DNA of 64,000 bases from Chroococcopsis sp964623815 (lineage in GTDB: Bacteria > Cyanobacteriota > Cyanobacteriia > Cyanobacteriales > Microcystaceae). The notes beneath the pieces were generated by a model. The model did no database searches and had not been told where the DNA came from. It saw only the letters and a list, made by a program, of their open reading frames with translations. Numbering within the stretch: the first letter of the stretch is position 1; each line of letters opens with the position of its first letter. The position numbers and the translations under genes were made by a program. The stretch spans positions 1 through 64,000 of the forward strand of contig CAZUVR010000011.1 of assembly GCA_964623815.1 (NCBI GenBank), read 5' to 3'. Below are positions 1 through 8,166 of the stretch, piece by piece.

Positions 1-315
1 ACAATCGGAGTACCGACCTCAAGTACGATTTCGAGAAAACCAAGGCTTATAGATGAATGCCACTAAGTTAAGCATCCTAGACAGCCTGAAACTCCTATAA
101 TCCCGTAGTGATCGCAGCTTTATTTAAACCTTAACTTAGCGGCATTCGCTTATAGATGGTTTGCCACCCACGCCAGTCAATACGGTTTCGAGTTATCTTT
201 TCCTAGGGATAACCCCCTGGGGGTGAGTTTTGAACCCTGGCACTGGCGTTTTGTCGGTTCTGATACTGGTCTGAGAATTTTCGCCGAGGCTCGTTATTTT
301 TCGAGAAGCTTGTAA
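1..315 (+). pseudogene. D-Ala-D-Ala carboxypeptidase (M15/VanY family), 3' part, interrupted by a small insertion
   Basis: Reading frame 3 from base 3 gives a stretch ending KYDFEKTKAYR, then a TGA at 54-56. The same frame resumes at 148 and reads YRWFATHASQYGFELSF, then EPWHWRFVG, to a TAA at 313-315. EPWHxRxVG is the conserved C-terminal motif of M15 (VanY-type) peptidoglycan carboxypeptidases, and its His is a zinc ligand. The two halves are in register once bases 55-147 and one copy of a 10-bp direct repeat are removed, so the gene was split by an insertion. The 5' part lies outside the window. The product would trim the terminal D-Ala of murein stem peptides in the periplasm. The truncated form lacks the zinc-binding C-terminus, so it is probably inactive. 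Confidence 0.8.
55..147. mobile_element. 93-bp MITE-like element with 18-bp terminal inverted repeats
   Basis: The left end (55-72, starting GAATGCCACTAAGTTAAG) and the right end (130-147) are inverted repeats with 17 of 18 positions matching. The element is flanked by a perfect 10-bp direct repeat, GCTTATAGAT, at 45-54 and 148-157, as expected for a target-site duplication. It encodes nothing. Size, ends and flanks fit a non-autonomous miniature element moved in trans by a transposase that makes duplications of about 9-11 bp. It interrupts the M15 peptidase frame exactly and creates its stop codon. I saw no second copy in the window. Confidence 0.8.
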
Positions 316-431
316 GGTTATCGCTCCGGTACGGAGAGATATTCGTTTACATTATATAAGGGGACTGTTGGTTCAAAATTGTCGTCTCGCTCGTCAACTT
401 ACCATAAATTCGATTTTGAAGTTTAACACTC

Positions 432-1637
432 ATGTTGAAAAAAGGCTTTATATTCTCACTTTTACTGCTATTTCCTGGGGTTGCCCCCGTACTGAGCCAG
501 ACGGAACCTGTCCCCGTTAACCCCTTAGAACTCCCCGTTCAGGATAACACCTACATCCCCAAGATCGATCGGCCTCTGACACCCATAGAGCGCCGACGTT
601 TACAGCAGTATTTACAGAAACAGGATCAGCAAGCACAAGAGTTATACGATACAGGTAAAGACGCGGAAGCTTTTAATATCTGGTACGAAGAAATTAGATT
701 GAGCCGTTATTTAGGCATAATAAACGAAGTGCAAACTTTAGGAAAAGTGGGGGAAAAAGCCTGGAATAGAAATAGAACCGAAGAAGTAAAAACTATCATA
801 GAAAGACTGCAAAATCTTCAAAAAAATGCGGAAGTTAATCAACAAAATAATCAAGATTTATTGATAGCTTTAGGACTAGCTTATGAACAAGTTAGAAGTA
901 TAGACAATGCTTTAATAGTTTATGATAAGTTACTAACCAACGCCAAAACCGATAATAATCTAGAAGCCCAAGAAACCTATCTCAATAAAATAGGGCAATT
1001 GCATTTGATGAGATTTGACTACGCTAAAGCTGGGCCGGTATATGAGGATTTATTGACGAGAGCTAAGGCTCGATCTGACTCTTTAAAATCAGGGATATAC
1101 CTGCAGAGACTAGCGGAAATATACCGAGAATCGAGCCAACCAGCTAACGCAGTCAGGATTAAAGAAGAATTAGCGGAATCTTACCTACAAAATAAACAAA
1201 TACAAGCTCTGCCAGAATTAAAAATCGGTATAGGACTAGACTATCAAGCCTTGAAAGAACCGAATAAAGCGAGTCAAAATTTTCAGGAAGCTTACGCCCT
1301 TGCCTGGTCTATACAACAATTAGGAACAGCGGCGGAAGCTTTAAATAGATTAGCCGAACTTTATAAGAGTTATCAACAAACTGACTATGCTTTACAAATA
1401 TATCAAGAGCTGATTAAAGTACAACAATTAGGCTATAACTATTACGGGTTGATGAATACTTACGACAAAATAGGACAGATTTATTTAGAGAGGAAAAATC
1501 TACCATCAGCGATGGAATCTTTTCAAAAAGGCTGGGAATTATCTAAAGCCATACGTTACAATGAGGAGTATTTTCAAACTAGAATAGCCCAGGTTAATCA
1601 GGCTATGAATCCCCCCGAACCGTTACCCGCACCCTGA
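432..1637 (+). CDS. exported tetratricopeptide-repeat protein
   Basis: The 401-residue product begins with a lysine pair and a hydrophobic stretch ending VAPVLSQ, a good Sec signal peptide, so it is periplasmic or extracellular. The rest is almost wholly helical, with TPR-like repeats from about residue 60 to 390 (for example ALGLAYEQVRSIDNALIVYDKLL and YDKIGQIYLERKNLPSAMESFQKGW). A proline-rich spacer follows the signal peptide. TPR proteins act as protein-binding scaffolds and no catalytic motif is visible, so no specific role is assigned. The gene stands alone, 116 bases after the broken carboxypeptidase. Confidence 0.75.
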   Translation: MLKKGFIFSLLLLFPGVAPVLSQTEPVPVNPLELPVQDNTYIPKIDRPLTPIERRRLQQYLQKQDQQAQELYDTGKDAEAFNIWYEEIRLSRYLGIINEVQTLGKVGEKAWNRNRTEEVKTIIERLQNLQKNAEVNQQNNQDLLIALGLAYEQVRSIDNALIVYDKLLTNAKTDNNLEAQETYLNKIGQLHLMRFDYAKAGPVYEDLLTRAKARSDSLKSGIYLQRLAEIYRESSQPANAVRIKEELAESYLQNKQIQALPELKIGIGLDYQALKEPNKASQNFQEAYALAWSIQQLGTAAEALNRLAELYKSYQQTDYALQIYQELIKVQQLGYNYYGLMNTYDKIGQIYLERKNLPSAMESFQKGWELSKAIRYNEEYFQTRIAQVNQAMNPPEPLPAP

Positions 1638-1746
1638 TTTAGAAGTGAGAATTAGAAAAGAGAGAAAAGAGGATTGACAACCGCTTATTTCTCACTCCTG
1701 GATAGGCTATGCTGTAGTTAGGCTGTAACTGTTTCAAATTTATTTG

Positions 1747-2070
1747 ATGAAAAATACCCTCACCGCTACCTCGACAGAAATAATCGCTTGTTTTCATGCC
1801 CTATCCGAACCCTTGCGGGTGGCAGTTATAGAATTGCTCAGACATCAGGAGTTATGTGTCTGCGAACTTTGCGATCGATTGGGGACATCGCAATCGAAAT
1901 TATCTTTTCACCTGAAAATCCTCAAAGAAGCTGGGTTATTGCGCTCGCGCCAGCAAGGAAGATGGATTTACTATAGCCTCAACCTATCTCAATTTTTAGC
2001 CGTAGAAGAATATATCTCTACCTACCGACGCTTCAGCCCTGTATCACCGGCCCGCCCCTGTTCCGAGTGA
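1747..2070 (+). CDS. ArsR/SmtB-family metal-responsive repressor
   Basis: Winged-helix protein of 107 residues from the ATG at 1747 (an in-frame TTG lies one codon upstream). The motif ELCVCELCDRLG sits at the start of the DNA-binding helix-turn-helix, followed by SQSKLSFHLKILKEAGLL and the wing RQGRWIYYSL. The CVCxxC arrangement is the place where As(III)-sensing ArsR proteins bind arsenite. The next gene on the same strand, 80 bases away, is an aquaporin, and arsR-aquaporin pairs are known in arsenic resistance (for example aqpS in rhizobia). Arsenite or antimonite sensing is therefore inferred; another soft metal is possible. Confidence 0.85.
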   Translation: MKNTLTATSTEIIACFHALSEPLRVAVIELLRHQELCVCELCDRLGTSQSKLSFHLKILKEAGLLRSRQQGRWIYYSLNLSQFLAVEEYISTYRRFSPVSPARPCSE

Positions 2071-2076
2071 AGGGGG

Positions 2077-2107
2077 TTGACAAATCAATTTTTTTTGAAA
2101 TTATAGA
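2077..2107 (+). promoter_or_regulatory. promoter of the aquaporin gene with an internal inverted repeat
   Basis: TTGACA at 2077-2082 is followed by TATAGA at 2102-2107 (19-bp spacer) or ATTATA at 2100-2105 (17-bp spacer). The spacer holds a TCAA-N6-TTGA inverted repeat at 2085-2098, well placed for the ArsR protein encoded just upstream. The boxes are seen in the sequence; control by ArsR is inferred. Confidence 0.55.
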
Positions 2108-2150
2108 GAAAGAATAATTTACACAAAAAAGAAAGGTAATAGGTCTAAAG

Positions 2151-2843
2151 GTGAGTCGGGTTTTAAAGGGGCCGATAAAAGAATGTCCTCGGGAGTGTTT
2201 AGCGGAAGGCTTAGGGACTTTCATTTTAGTATTTGCGGGGACGGGGGCGGTAATGGTGAATCAAATCACCGATGGAGCTATCACCCATCTCGGTATCAGC
2301 TTCGTATTCGGGGCCGTAGTCGCCGCCCTGATTTATACAATGGGGCATATCAGTAAAGCTCATTTTAACCCCGCCGTAACTCTGGCTTTTTGGACGAGCG
2401 GTTTTTTCCCTCTGCGTCGGGTTTTACCCTATATTTTATCCCAATCGATCGGAGCGATTTTAGCTTCCTTGACTTTGCTAATTTCCCTGGGGAGAGTCGG
2501 TAACTTGGGGGCAACCCTGCCCTTAAATGGAAATTGGATGCAATCCTTAATCCTAGAAATCATCTTAACTTTCATTCTCATGTTAGTGATATTAGGGTCA
2601 GGTTTGGATCGTCGTGCTCCTATCGGCTTTGCGGGAGTTGCGATCGGTTTAACGGTGGGATTGGAAGCCGCTTTTATGGGGCCGATTACGGGAGCGAGTA
2701 TGAATCCAGTGCGCTCTTTAGGGCCTGCTTTCGTGGGGGGCATCTGGCAGGCACATTGGGTTTATTGGGTGGCTCCGATTATCGGGGCACAATTAGCGGT
2801 TTTAGTTTATAAAGTTCTCTCTAATAATTTCCAGGATACATAG
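2151..2843 (+). CDS. aquaporin/aquaglyceroporin (MIP family), probably a metalloid channel
   Basis: Integral inner-membrane protein of 230 residues starting at GTG 2151. It has six hydrophobic segments and the two MIP signature loops: HFNPAVT around residue 72 (canonical NPA) and SMNPVRSLGPA around residue 185 (second box NPV instead of NPA). The family forms tetrameric channels for water, glycerol or undissociated metalloid hydroxides. Its pairing with ArsR suggests As(OH)3 or Sb(OH)3 passage. In known AqpS systems the channel lets arsenite leave the cell. No arsC or acr3/arsB is seen within the window, so the rest of the pathway must lie elsewhere. Confidence 0.85.
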   Translation: MSRVLKGPIKECPRECLAEGLGTFILVFAGTGAVMVNQITDGAITHLGISFVFGAVVAALIYTMGHISKAHFNPAVTLAFWTSGFFPLRRVLPYILSQSIGAILASLTLLISLGRVGNLGATLPLNGNWMQSLILEIILTFILMLVILGSGLDRRAPIGFAGVAIGLTVGLEAAFMGPITGASMNPVRSLGPAFVGGIWQAHWVYWVAPIIGAQLAVLVYKVLSNNFQDT

Positions 2844-2926
2844 CATTTAAGCAGTTTTTGAGAAGAGGATTTAGGATTACTGCTCAGAAAAAGTAATTTA
2901 GCAAAGAAAAACCCTTTTAAAATGTC

Positions 2927-2956
2927 TTGACATTTATATAACTATATAGTTATTTT
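2927..2956 (+). promoter_or_regulatory. promoter with a 16-bp palindromic operator ahead of the lipid cluster
   Basis: TTGACA at 2927-2932 and TATTTT at 2951-2956 form a sigma-70-type promoter with an 18-bp spacer. The spacer contains the perfect palindrome ATAACTATATAGTTAT (2938-2953), which also overlaps the -10 region. A symmetric site in this position would let a dimeric repressor (TetR- or MarR-like in style) block polymerase. A strong GGAGG ribosome site follows before the ATG at 3030. The regulator is not encoded next to it. Confidence 0.55.
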
Positions 2957-3029
2957 ATAAAAAAGATTTTAATAAAAGATTAATTTCAAACCCGCTCAGC
3001 AATTCAACCTTTATTATCTGGAGGCTTTT

Positions 3030-4814
3030 ATGGAGCGACTTAAGCAATATGGGGTAGCGTGGACATTAGAACAGGATCTAGGGGACCCCCGACAGCCTGA
3101 AAATACTATGTCTTATAAAAGCACGATCGAACTCGACGAGCGGGATGCGTTCCCCGAAAAAGCGATCGATTGGCTCTATGATTGGCATTTACAAGATCAC
3201 TACGTTCCGGTTAACTATGGTGGAAAATTCACCGATTTCGAGGAATTTGCCGCCATCGTCCGTACTCTCTCCTGTAGGGATTTAACCGCAGGCATCGCCT
3301 TTACTACCCTCTTCTGGTCTTTTCTCACCTGGATGGCGGGAACCGAGGAACAGAAAGAGAGATTATCCCGTTATATCCGCGAAGAAAAGGGCGCAATGGG
3401 CTTGGGTTATTCCGAGAAAGAACACGGGAGCGATCTCGTCAGGGGTAGTCTGATAGCGAAAAGAGTACCCGGCGGGTATCTCCTCAACGGTGAGAAATGG
3501 CCGATCAATCGGGCGACGATTTCGGGGCTGGTATATATTCTGGCGAGACTCGACGGCGAGGAAGGTGCGAAAAGTCTCTGTCTGTTCATGGTGGAGAAAA
3601 GCGGAATCGATCCAGACCATTACTACAACTTGCCCAAAGTTCTTACTCACGGGATTCGCGGTTCCGACATCAGCGGCATCGGGTTCCGCGATTGTTTCGT
3701 TCCCGAATCGATGCGTTTGGGAGCAGAAGGAGACGGCTTAGAACTGGCGCTGAAAGCATTTCAGATTACCCGCCCCGTCTGCGCCGCCTTCTCTCTCGGT
3801 TCCGCCGATACCGCCCTGAGAACGACCCTGAGATTCGCCCTCGATCGCCACCTCTATAATAAAACCGTGTTCGATCTGCCCCAACCCCGTTACAGTCTCG
3901 TGGATGCTTTTCTTGACATCCTTATCTGCGAGTGCGAAACCATCGGGGCTATGCGGGGATTCAGTATCGTACCGGAGCAATTTAGCGTTTGGGGCGCGGT
4001 GGTGAAATACTTAGTCCCTGTCCGGTTAGAACAGACGATCGACGATTTGAGCGTCGTTCTCGGTTCGCGGTTCTATATGCGGGAAGAATTCGAGGCGGGA
4101 ATTTTTCAGAAGGTTCTCCGGGATAACTCGGTTATTAGTATGTTCGACGGTAGCACGATCGTCAATCTGCACGCGCTCATCCTTCAATTCCGTCAATTGA
4201 CCAAGCATCGCGCCCGAAGGAACGATCGCTCGATGGAGGAACTACAATGGCGATTGGAAATTATATTCTCTCTGCAAAAATCCCTACCCCATTTCGATCC
4301 TGGAGAACTCGATCTATTCGGGCGGGGTGCGGACGATTCTTTGCAAGGGCTGGAAATCAGCGTTCGCCAGCTTCAAGAATTGACCATAGCTCCAGAAATC
4401 TTGAAACCGTTGCTCACTTTCAGCGAGATGATTTTAGAGGAACTAAATCACCATGACGGGATAATCGGACGCTCAAAATTCGAGTTCGGGCACGAACAAG
4501 ATCCGGAACTGTTCGAGATGGCGAAAAAATACTGTACTCTACACGCGGCCGCTTCCTGTTTGCATTTCTGGCTTTACAACCGGGATTTATTGGAAGGCTT
4601 CTTCGCCCGGGGGGAATGGCTGGTATTAAGCTTAGAACGTCTTCTGCGAACGATCCGCCCCTTACCCCATTCTATTAACAACACCTTCCGGGAAAATCTC
4701 GCCCGCGAACTCGTCGCACTCTATCGAGACAATAAGCTATTTTCCCTGATTCCTTTTCCCCTCGCCAGTTCTACAACTCAAAAGGATTTAACCCATGCCA
4801 CAGAAAATTATTAA
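3030..4814 (+). CDS. acyl-CoA dehydrogenase-like flavoenzyme, probably acting on acyl-ACP
   Basis: 594-residue protein of the acyl-CoA dehydrogenase fold. The middle part has the family features MGLGYSEKEHGSDL (flavin-binding region) and GYLLNGEKWPINRA, with helical N- and C-terminal parts. It is longer than the usual 380-400 residue enzymes by a C-terminal extension of about 190 residues after LILQFRQL. FAD-dependent alpha,beta-desaturation of a thioester-bound acyl chain is the expected chemistry. The next gene, overlapping by 20 bases, is an acyl carrier protein, so an ACP-bound substrate is likely. The start at 3030 has a strong GGAGG upstream. The substrate is unknown. Confidence 0.75.
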   Translation: MERLKQYGVAWTLEQDLGDPRQPENTMSYKSTIELDERDAFPEKAIDWLYDWHLQDHYVPVNYGGKFTDFEEFAAIVRTLSCRDLTAGIAFTTLFWSFLTWMAGTEEQKERLSRYIREEKGAMGLGYSEKEHGSDLVRGSLIAKRVPGGYLLNGEKWPINRATISGLVYILARLDGEEGAKSLCLFMVEKSGIDPDHYYNLPKVLTHGIRGSDISGIGFRDCFVPESMRLGAEGDGLELALKAFQITRPVCAAFSLGSADTALRTTLRFALDRHLYNKTVFDLPQPRYSLVDAFLDILICECETIGAMRGFSIVPEQFSVWGAVVKYLVPVRLEQTIDDLSVVLGSRFYMREEFEAGIFQKVLRDNSVISMFDGSTIVNLHALILQFRQLTKHRARRNDRSMEELQWRLEIIFSLQKSLPHFDPGELDLFGRGADDSLQGLEISVRQLQELTIAPEILKPLLTFSEMILEELNHHDGIIGRSKFEFGHEQDPELFEMAKKYCTLHAAASCLHFWLYNRDLLEGFFARGEWLVLSLERLLRTIRPLPHSINNTFRENLARELVALYRDNKLFSLIPFPLASSTTQKDLTHATENY

Positions 4815-5103
4815 CAGCAACGGGGGAGGATACTTAGAAGCTCTTCATCGCTGGTTAACGATTCACCTAGCTGATACTCTCTCCCTAGCCCCGGAAAATA
4901 TCGAGATTACCGTTCCCCTTACTCGTTACGGACTAGATTCGATCGACGCGGTGACGATGGTGGGAGATTTAGAAGAAATACTAGGCGTGGAACTGCCTTC
5001 TACCCTGTTCTGGGACTATCCCACGGTAGATAGTGCGGCTCGTTATCTGGAAGAGAATATCAATCTTTCGGAATCGCCGCTCGTTACCCCTAAAAAATTC
5101 TAA
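4795..5103 (+). CDS. stand-alone acyl carrier protein
   Basis: 102-residue phosphopantetheine-binding protein. The motif YGLDSIDAVTMVGDLEE carries the Ser that receives the 4'-phosphopantetheine arm, and the following FWDYPTVDSAARYL is typical of PKS/NRPS-type carrier domains rather than housekeeping AcpP. It overlaps the end of the dehydrogenase gene, which implies translational coupling, and the HTTM gene starts 21 bases later. It probably carries the acyl chain handled by this cluster. A phosphopantetheinyl transferase is not in the window. Confidence 0.85.
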   Translation: MPQKIINSNGGGYLEALHRWLTIHLADTLSLAPENIEITVPLTRYGLDSIDAVTMVGDLEEILGVELPSTLFWDYPTVDSAARYLEENINLSESPLVTPKKF

Positions 5104-5124
5104 ATTCTTATTCACCATATAACG

Positions 5125-7038
5125 ATGATTAGCCGTCAAGAAAGAGTGCGGAAAAAATTTACCGCAACACTCGATAATATTTTTAGCTTAGATTTACGCT
5201 CGCTCGCCGTTTTTCGTATCGGATTAGCCCTCGTCGTCCTCTTCGATTTAACGGTTCGCTTTCAACAGATAAAAGCCCATTATTCCGATCTCGGCGTTTT
5301 ACCTCGCTCTGCACTGATCGCGGAGTTTCTCCATCCCTGGTATTGGTCGATTCATTTAATTAGCGGTGAGCCAGCTATTCAAGCCTTGTTATTCACAATT
5401 GCCATCTTGTTCAGCCTATTATTATTAATCGGTTATCGAACGAGAATCGCCATCATCGCGGTTTGGGCGATGACGATCTCGCTTCACAATCGCAATCCCG
5501 CCTTACTTTTCGCCGGGGATGATGCTCTACGGGCGATCCTGTTCTGGGCGATGTTTTTACCCTTGGGAGCGAGTTATTCGCTCGATAGCGCCCTGAATTC
5601 CTCGACGAAACCTTTACCGGAACGCACGCTTTCGTTTGCCACCGGGGCGCTGATGGTACAGTTGGCTTTTATCTATATGTTTTCGGCTGCTTTTAAGCAT
5701 CAGAGTCCGATCTGGTCATCACAAGGAAATTCAGTTTATTACGCCTTGAATTTTGATCAGTATGGGACATGGTTTGATCACTTTTTACTGGCGGTTCCCT
5801 GACTATTAGTACCGCTTACTTTTACCGTTCTCTGGTTCGAGTGGTTGGGGCCTCTGCTGTTATTTATTCCCGTCCGAACGAGCTTTTTTCGATGTGTCGC
5901 CATCGGCTTATTTATCGTTTTACACATCGGTTTCGGTTTGTTTTTCGAGATCGGCATTTTCCCGATGTTGTGTATCTCGACCTGGCTGGCGTTCCTCCCT
6001 AGTTCGATTTGGGAAGCTTTGAAGAAAAAAATTAGCACGCCGGAAAGAGCGGGTGTTAAAATCTACTATCAGAAACAGGGGGGAGCCGTTCAGAAATTTG
6101 TCTATCTTCTACGAACTTTTTTAATTTTACCTACAGCTTCTTTATCGCAGTTTTCTAATCCTGCTTACGATAGTTGGCTCGTCAGCGATTGGCGTGGAGT
6201 TGAACGCTCGGGATGGATTGCGATCGTTTATTTAGTGGGTTTATCTCCTCTATTCGGATGGAGTGCCCCAATCTTACGATGGAAACCTCTCATGAGTTCT
6301 GGAGCAAAGTTTTATAACTTTATCGCCTCGGGTGGTGCGGTGAGCGATTGGTTTACTGCACCTCTAGAATTCCGTCCCTTAGAAGTACGATCTTCCCGGT
6401 TTCTCAATATCGTCGCCGGAATCTTATTAGTGTTAGTAACTTTCTGGAATATTAGAAGTTTTGCAGACCATCGCGTCTTCGTTCGTCGCCCGACTCCTTT
6501 CTTTGTTACTCTACGAAGGATCGTTAATAGCCGAACGGCACAAAAATTAGATTGGATCGGTCGGGTAACTCGTCTGGATCAATCCTGGAGTATTTTCGCG
6601 CCGGACCCGCCTAGAGATGATGGCTGGCACGTCGTTATCGGCAAATCCCGCGACGGGAGGGAAATGGATATTCTTCACCCGGGAGAAAAACCGAATTGGG
6701 AAAAACCAACTATCGAACAGCGCAATTCCCTATATCACGGAATGCAGTGGCGTTCCTATTTTATCAATCTCAATCGGGCGATCGGTCGGAAACTCTATCC
6801 GTATTACGGTGAATATCTCTGTCGTAAATGGAACGCAGAACATTCGGAACAAGACCGCTTAGAAGCGATCGAAATCGACTTTATCAGCGAAAGAACCGTT
6901 CCGCCAGGTGAAATACAAACAACACAAAAAAATGTTCAGTGGCAACAATCCTGTTCTACAGGAGCGCAAAAACATGAGATCGAGAGGGCGCAAGTTGATT
7001 TCCCCTCTTATATCGCTCGCGGAGAGCAATCACCATAG
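5125..7038 (+). pseudogene. HTTM (vitamin-K-carboxylase-like) membrane protein, interrupted by one in-frame TGA
   Basis: Codons 1-225 (5125-5799) and the codons after 5803 are in the same frame and separated only by a TGA at 5800-5802. Translation across the stop reads AVP*LLVPLTFTVLWFEWLG with no shift, and the frame stays open to 7038, giving 637 codons. The N-terminal half has several membrane helices and the start SLDLRSLAVFRIGLALVVL, typical of HTTM domains. The C-terminal part contains a soluble region with SWSIFAPDPPRDDGWHVV. HTTM proteins are of unclear function and relate to gamma-glutamyl carboxylase. A TGG-to-TGA change, a sequencing error or readthrough would all explain the stop. 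A second start at ATG/GTG near 5845 could yield a fragment. Confidence 0.75.
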
Positions 7039-7112
7039 TAAATCTGATCATTCTGGTTGCACTCTGCAGTTATAATAGTTAACTTAATGGTTATTTAGTC
7101 AATAAATTATTC

Positions 7113-7964
7113 ATGACGGCGAAATCATCAGCATCTACTTCTGGGACTAATTCGGTCCCGCCTCTAAACCTGATAGCGGTTTTATTTTTCGGCGTGTTTC
7201 ACGTCATCGCTCTGCTTGCCCCTTGGTTTTTCTCTTGGTCGGCATTGGTCGTGATGCTCTCGCTGCATTGGTTTTTCGGTAGTATTGGTATCTGTCTGGG
7301 CTATCATCGGCTTTTGAGCCATCGCAGCTTTCAAGTTCCCCGCCTTTTAGAATACATTATTGCTACTATTGGCGCTCTCGCCATGCAGGGAGGCCCGATT
7401 TTCTGGGTTGCGGGGCACCGTCTCCACCACGCTTACACTGAAGATGAGGTAAAAGATCCCTATTCAGCTAGACGCGGTTTCTGGTGGAGTCATATGCTTT
7501 GGATGTTCTATCCCTATCCCGATTTCTTTGAATACGATCGGTATCGACGATTTGCTCCCGATCTTGATCGAGATCCTTACTATCGTTGGCTGAATCAAAA
7601 TTTCCTCTGGCTCCAGCTCCCCTTGGGATTACTACTCTACGTTCTTGGCGGTTGGTCTTTTGTCATCTGGGGTTTATTCGTCAGGGCGGTTTTACTGTGG
7701 CACAGCACCTGGTTTATTAACTCCGTTACCCATATGTGGGGCTACCGTACTTTTGTGACCGAGGACAATGCCCGTAATCTTTGGTGGGCAGCGATTCTCA
7801 CTTACGGTGAGGGCTGGCATAACAATCATCACGCCTATCCGCACGTCGCCAAAGCTGGATGGCGTTGGTGGGAGATTGATGTAACCTGGTGGGTGATATG
7901 GATATTCAAGAGTCTGGGTTTAGCGCGTAATGTGAACTTGCCACCAAAAACATCGATTACCTAA
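7113..7964 (+). CDS. desC: acyl-lipid delta-9 fatty acid desaturase
   Basis: 283-residue di-iron membrane desaturase. All three histidine boxes are present: HRLLSH near residue 66, HRLHH near residue 103 and HNNHH near residue 238. Four hydrophobic segments flank them. The enzyme puts the first cis double bond into stearoyl or palmitoyl chains on membrane lipids, using ferredoxin. The gene lies 74 bases after the HTTM frame on the same strand and may belong to the lipid cluster or be separately transcribed. Delta-9 specificity is inferred from overall similarity to DesC, so the exact position or sn-specificity (DesC1 or DesC2) is not certain. Confidence 0.85.
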   Translation: MTAKSSASTSGTNSVPPLNLIAVLFFGVFHVIALLAPWFFSWSALVVMLSLHWFFGSIGICLGYHRLLSHRSFQVPRLLEYIIATIGALAMQGGPIFWVAGHRLHHAYTEDEVKDPYSARRGFWWSHMLWMFYPYPDFFEYDRYRRFAPDLDRDPYYRWLNQNFLWLQLPLGLLLYVLGGWSFVIWGLFVRAVLLWHSTWFINSVTHMWGYRTFVTEDNARNLWWAAILTYGEGWHNNHHAYPHVAKAGWRWWEIDVTWWVIWIFKSLGLARNVNLPPKTSIT

Positions 7965-8166
7965 ATTAGTGCCCAACCAGTGTGGGGAAATAAGGTAGCA
8001 ATACCTTTCCCCCAAAAGGAGTGAATTTACAGTAAGTTTTCGACGGGCTACCGCAGTAAATTCTGGTCAGCCCATACTTCGAGAACTCGCCAAAATTAAT
8101 GTTTGCAACTGGTTTTGTTATTCTTGTTATTGCATCTAATTTTTTCTAAAATAAATAATTAAAAAA
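7965..8166. other. intergenic region with overlapping inverted repeats
   Basis: GAATTTAC (8021-8028) is repeated in inverted form as GTAAATTC further on (about 8054-8061), and GGGCT/AGCCC arms interleave with it. The minus strand is open for about 45 codons here, but no family is recognised. It could be a structured RNA, the end of a lost mobile element or chance. The last 60 bases are AT-rich and featureless. Confidence 0.3.
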
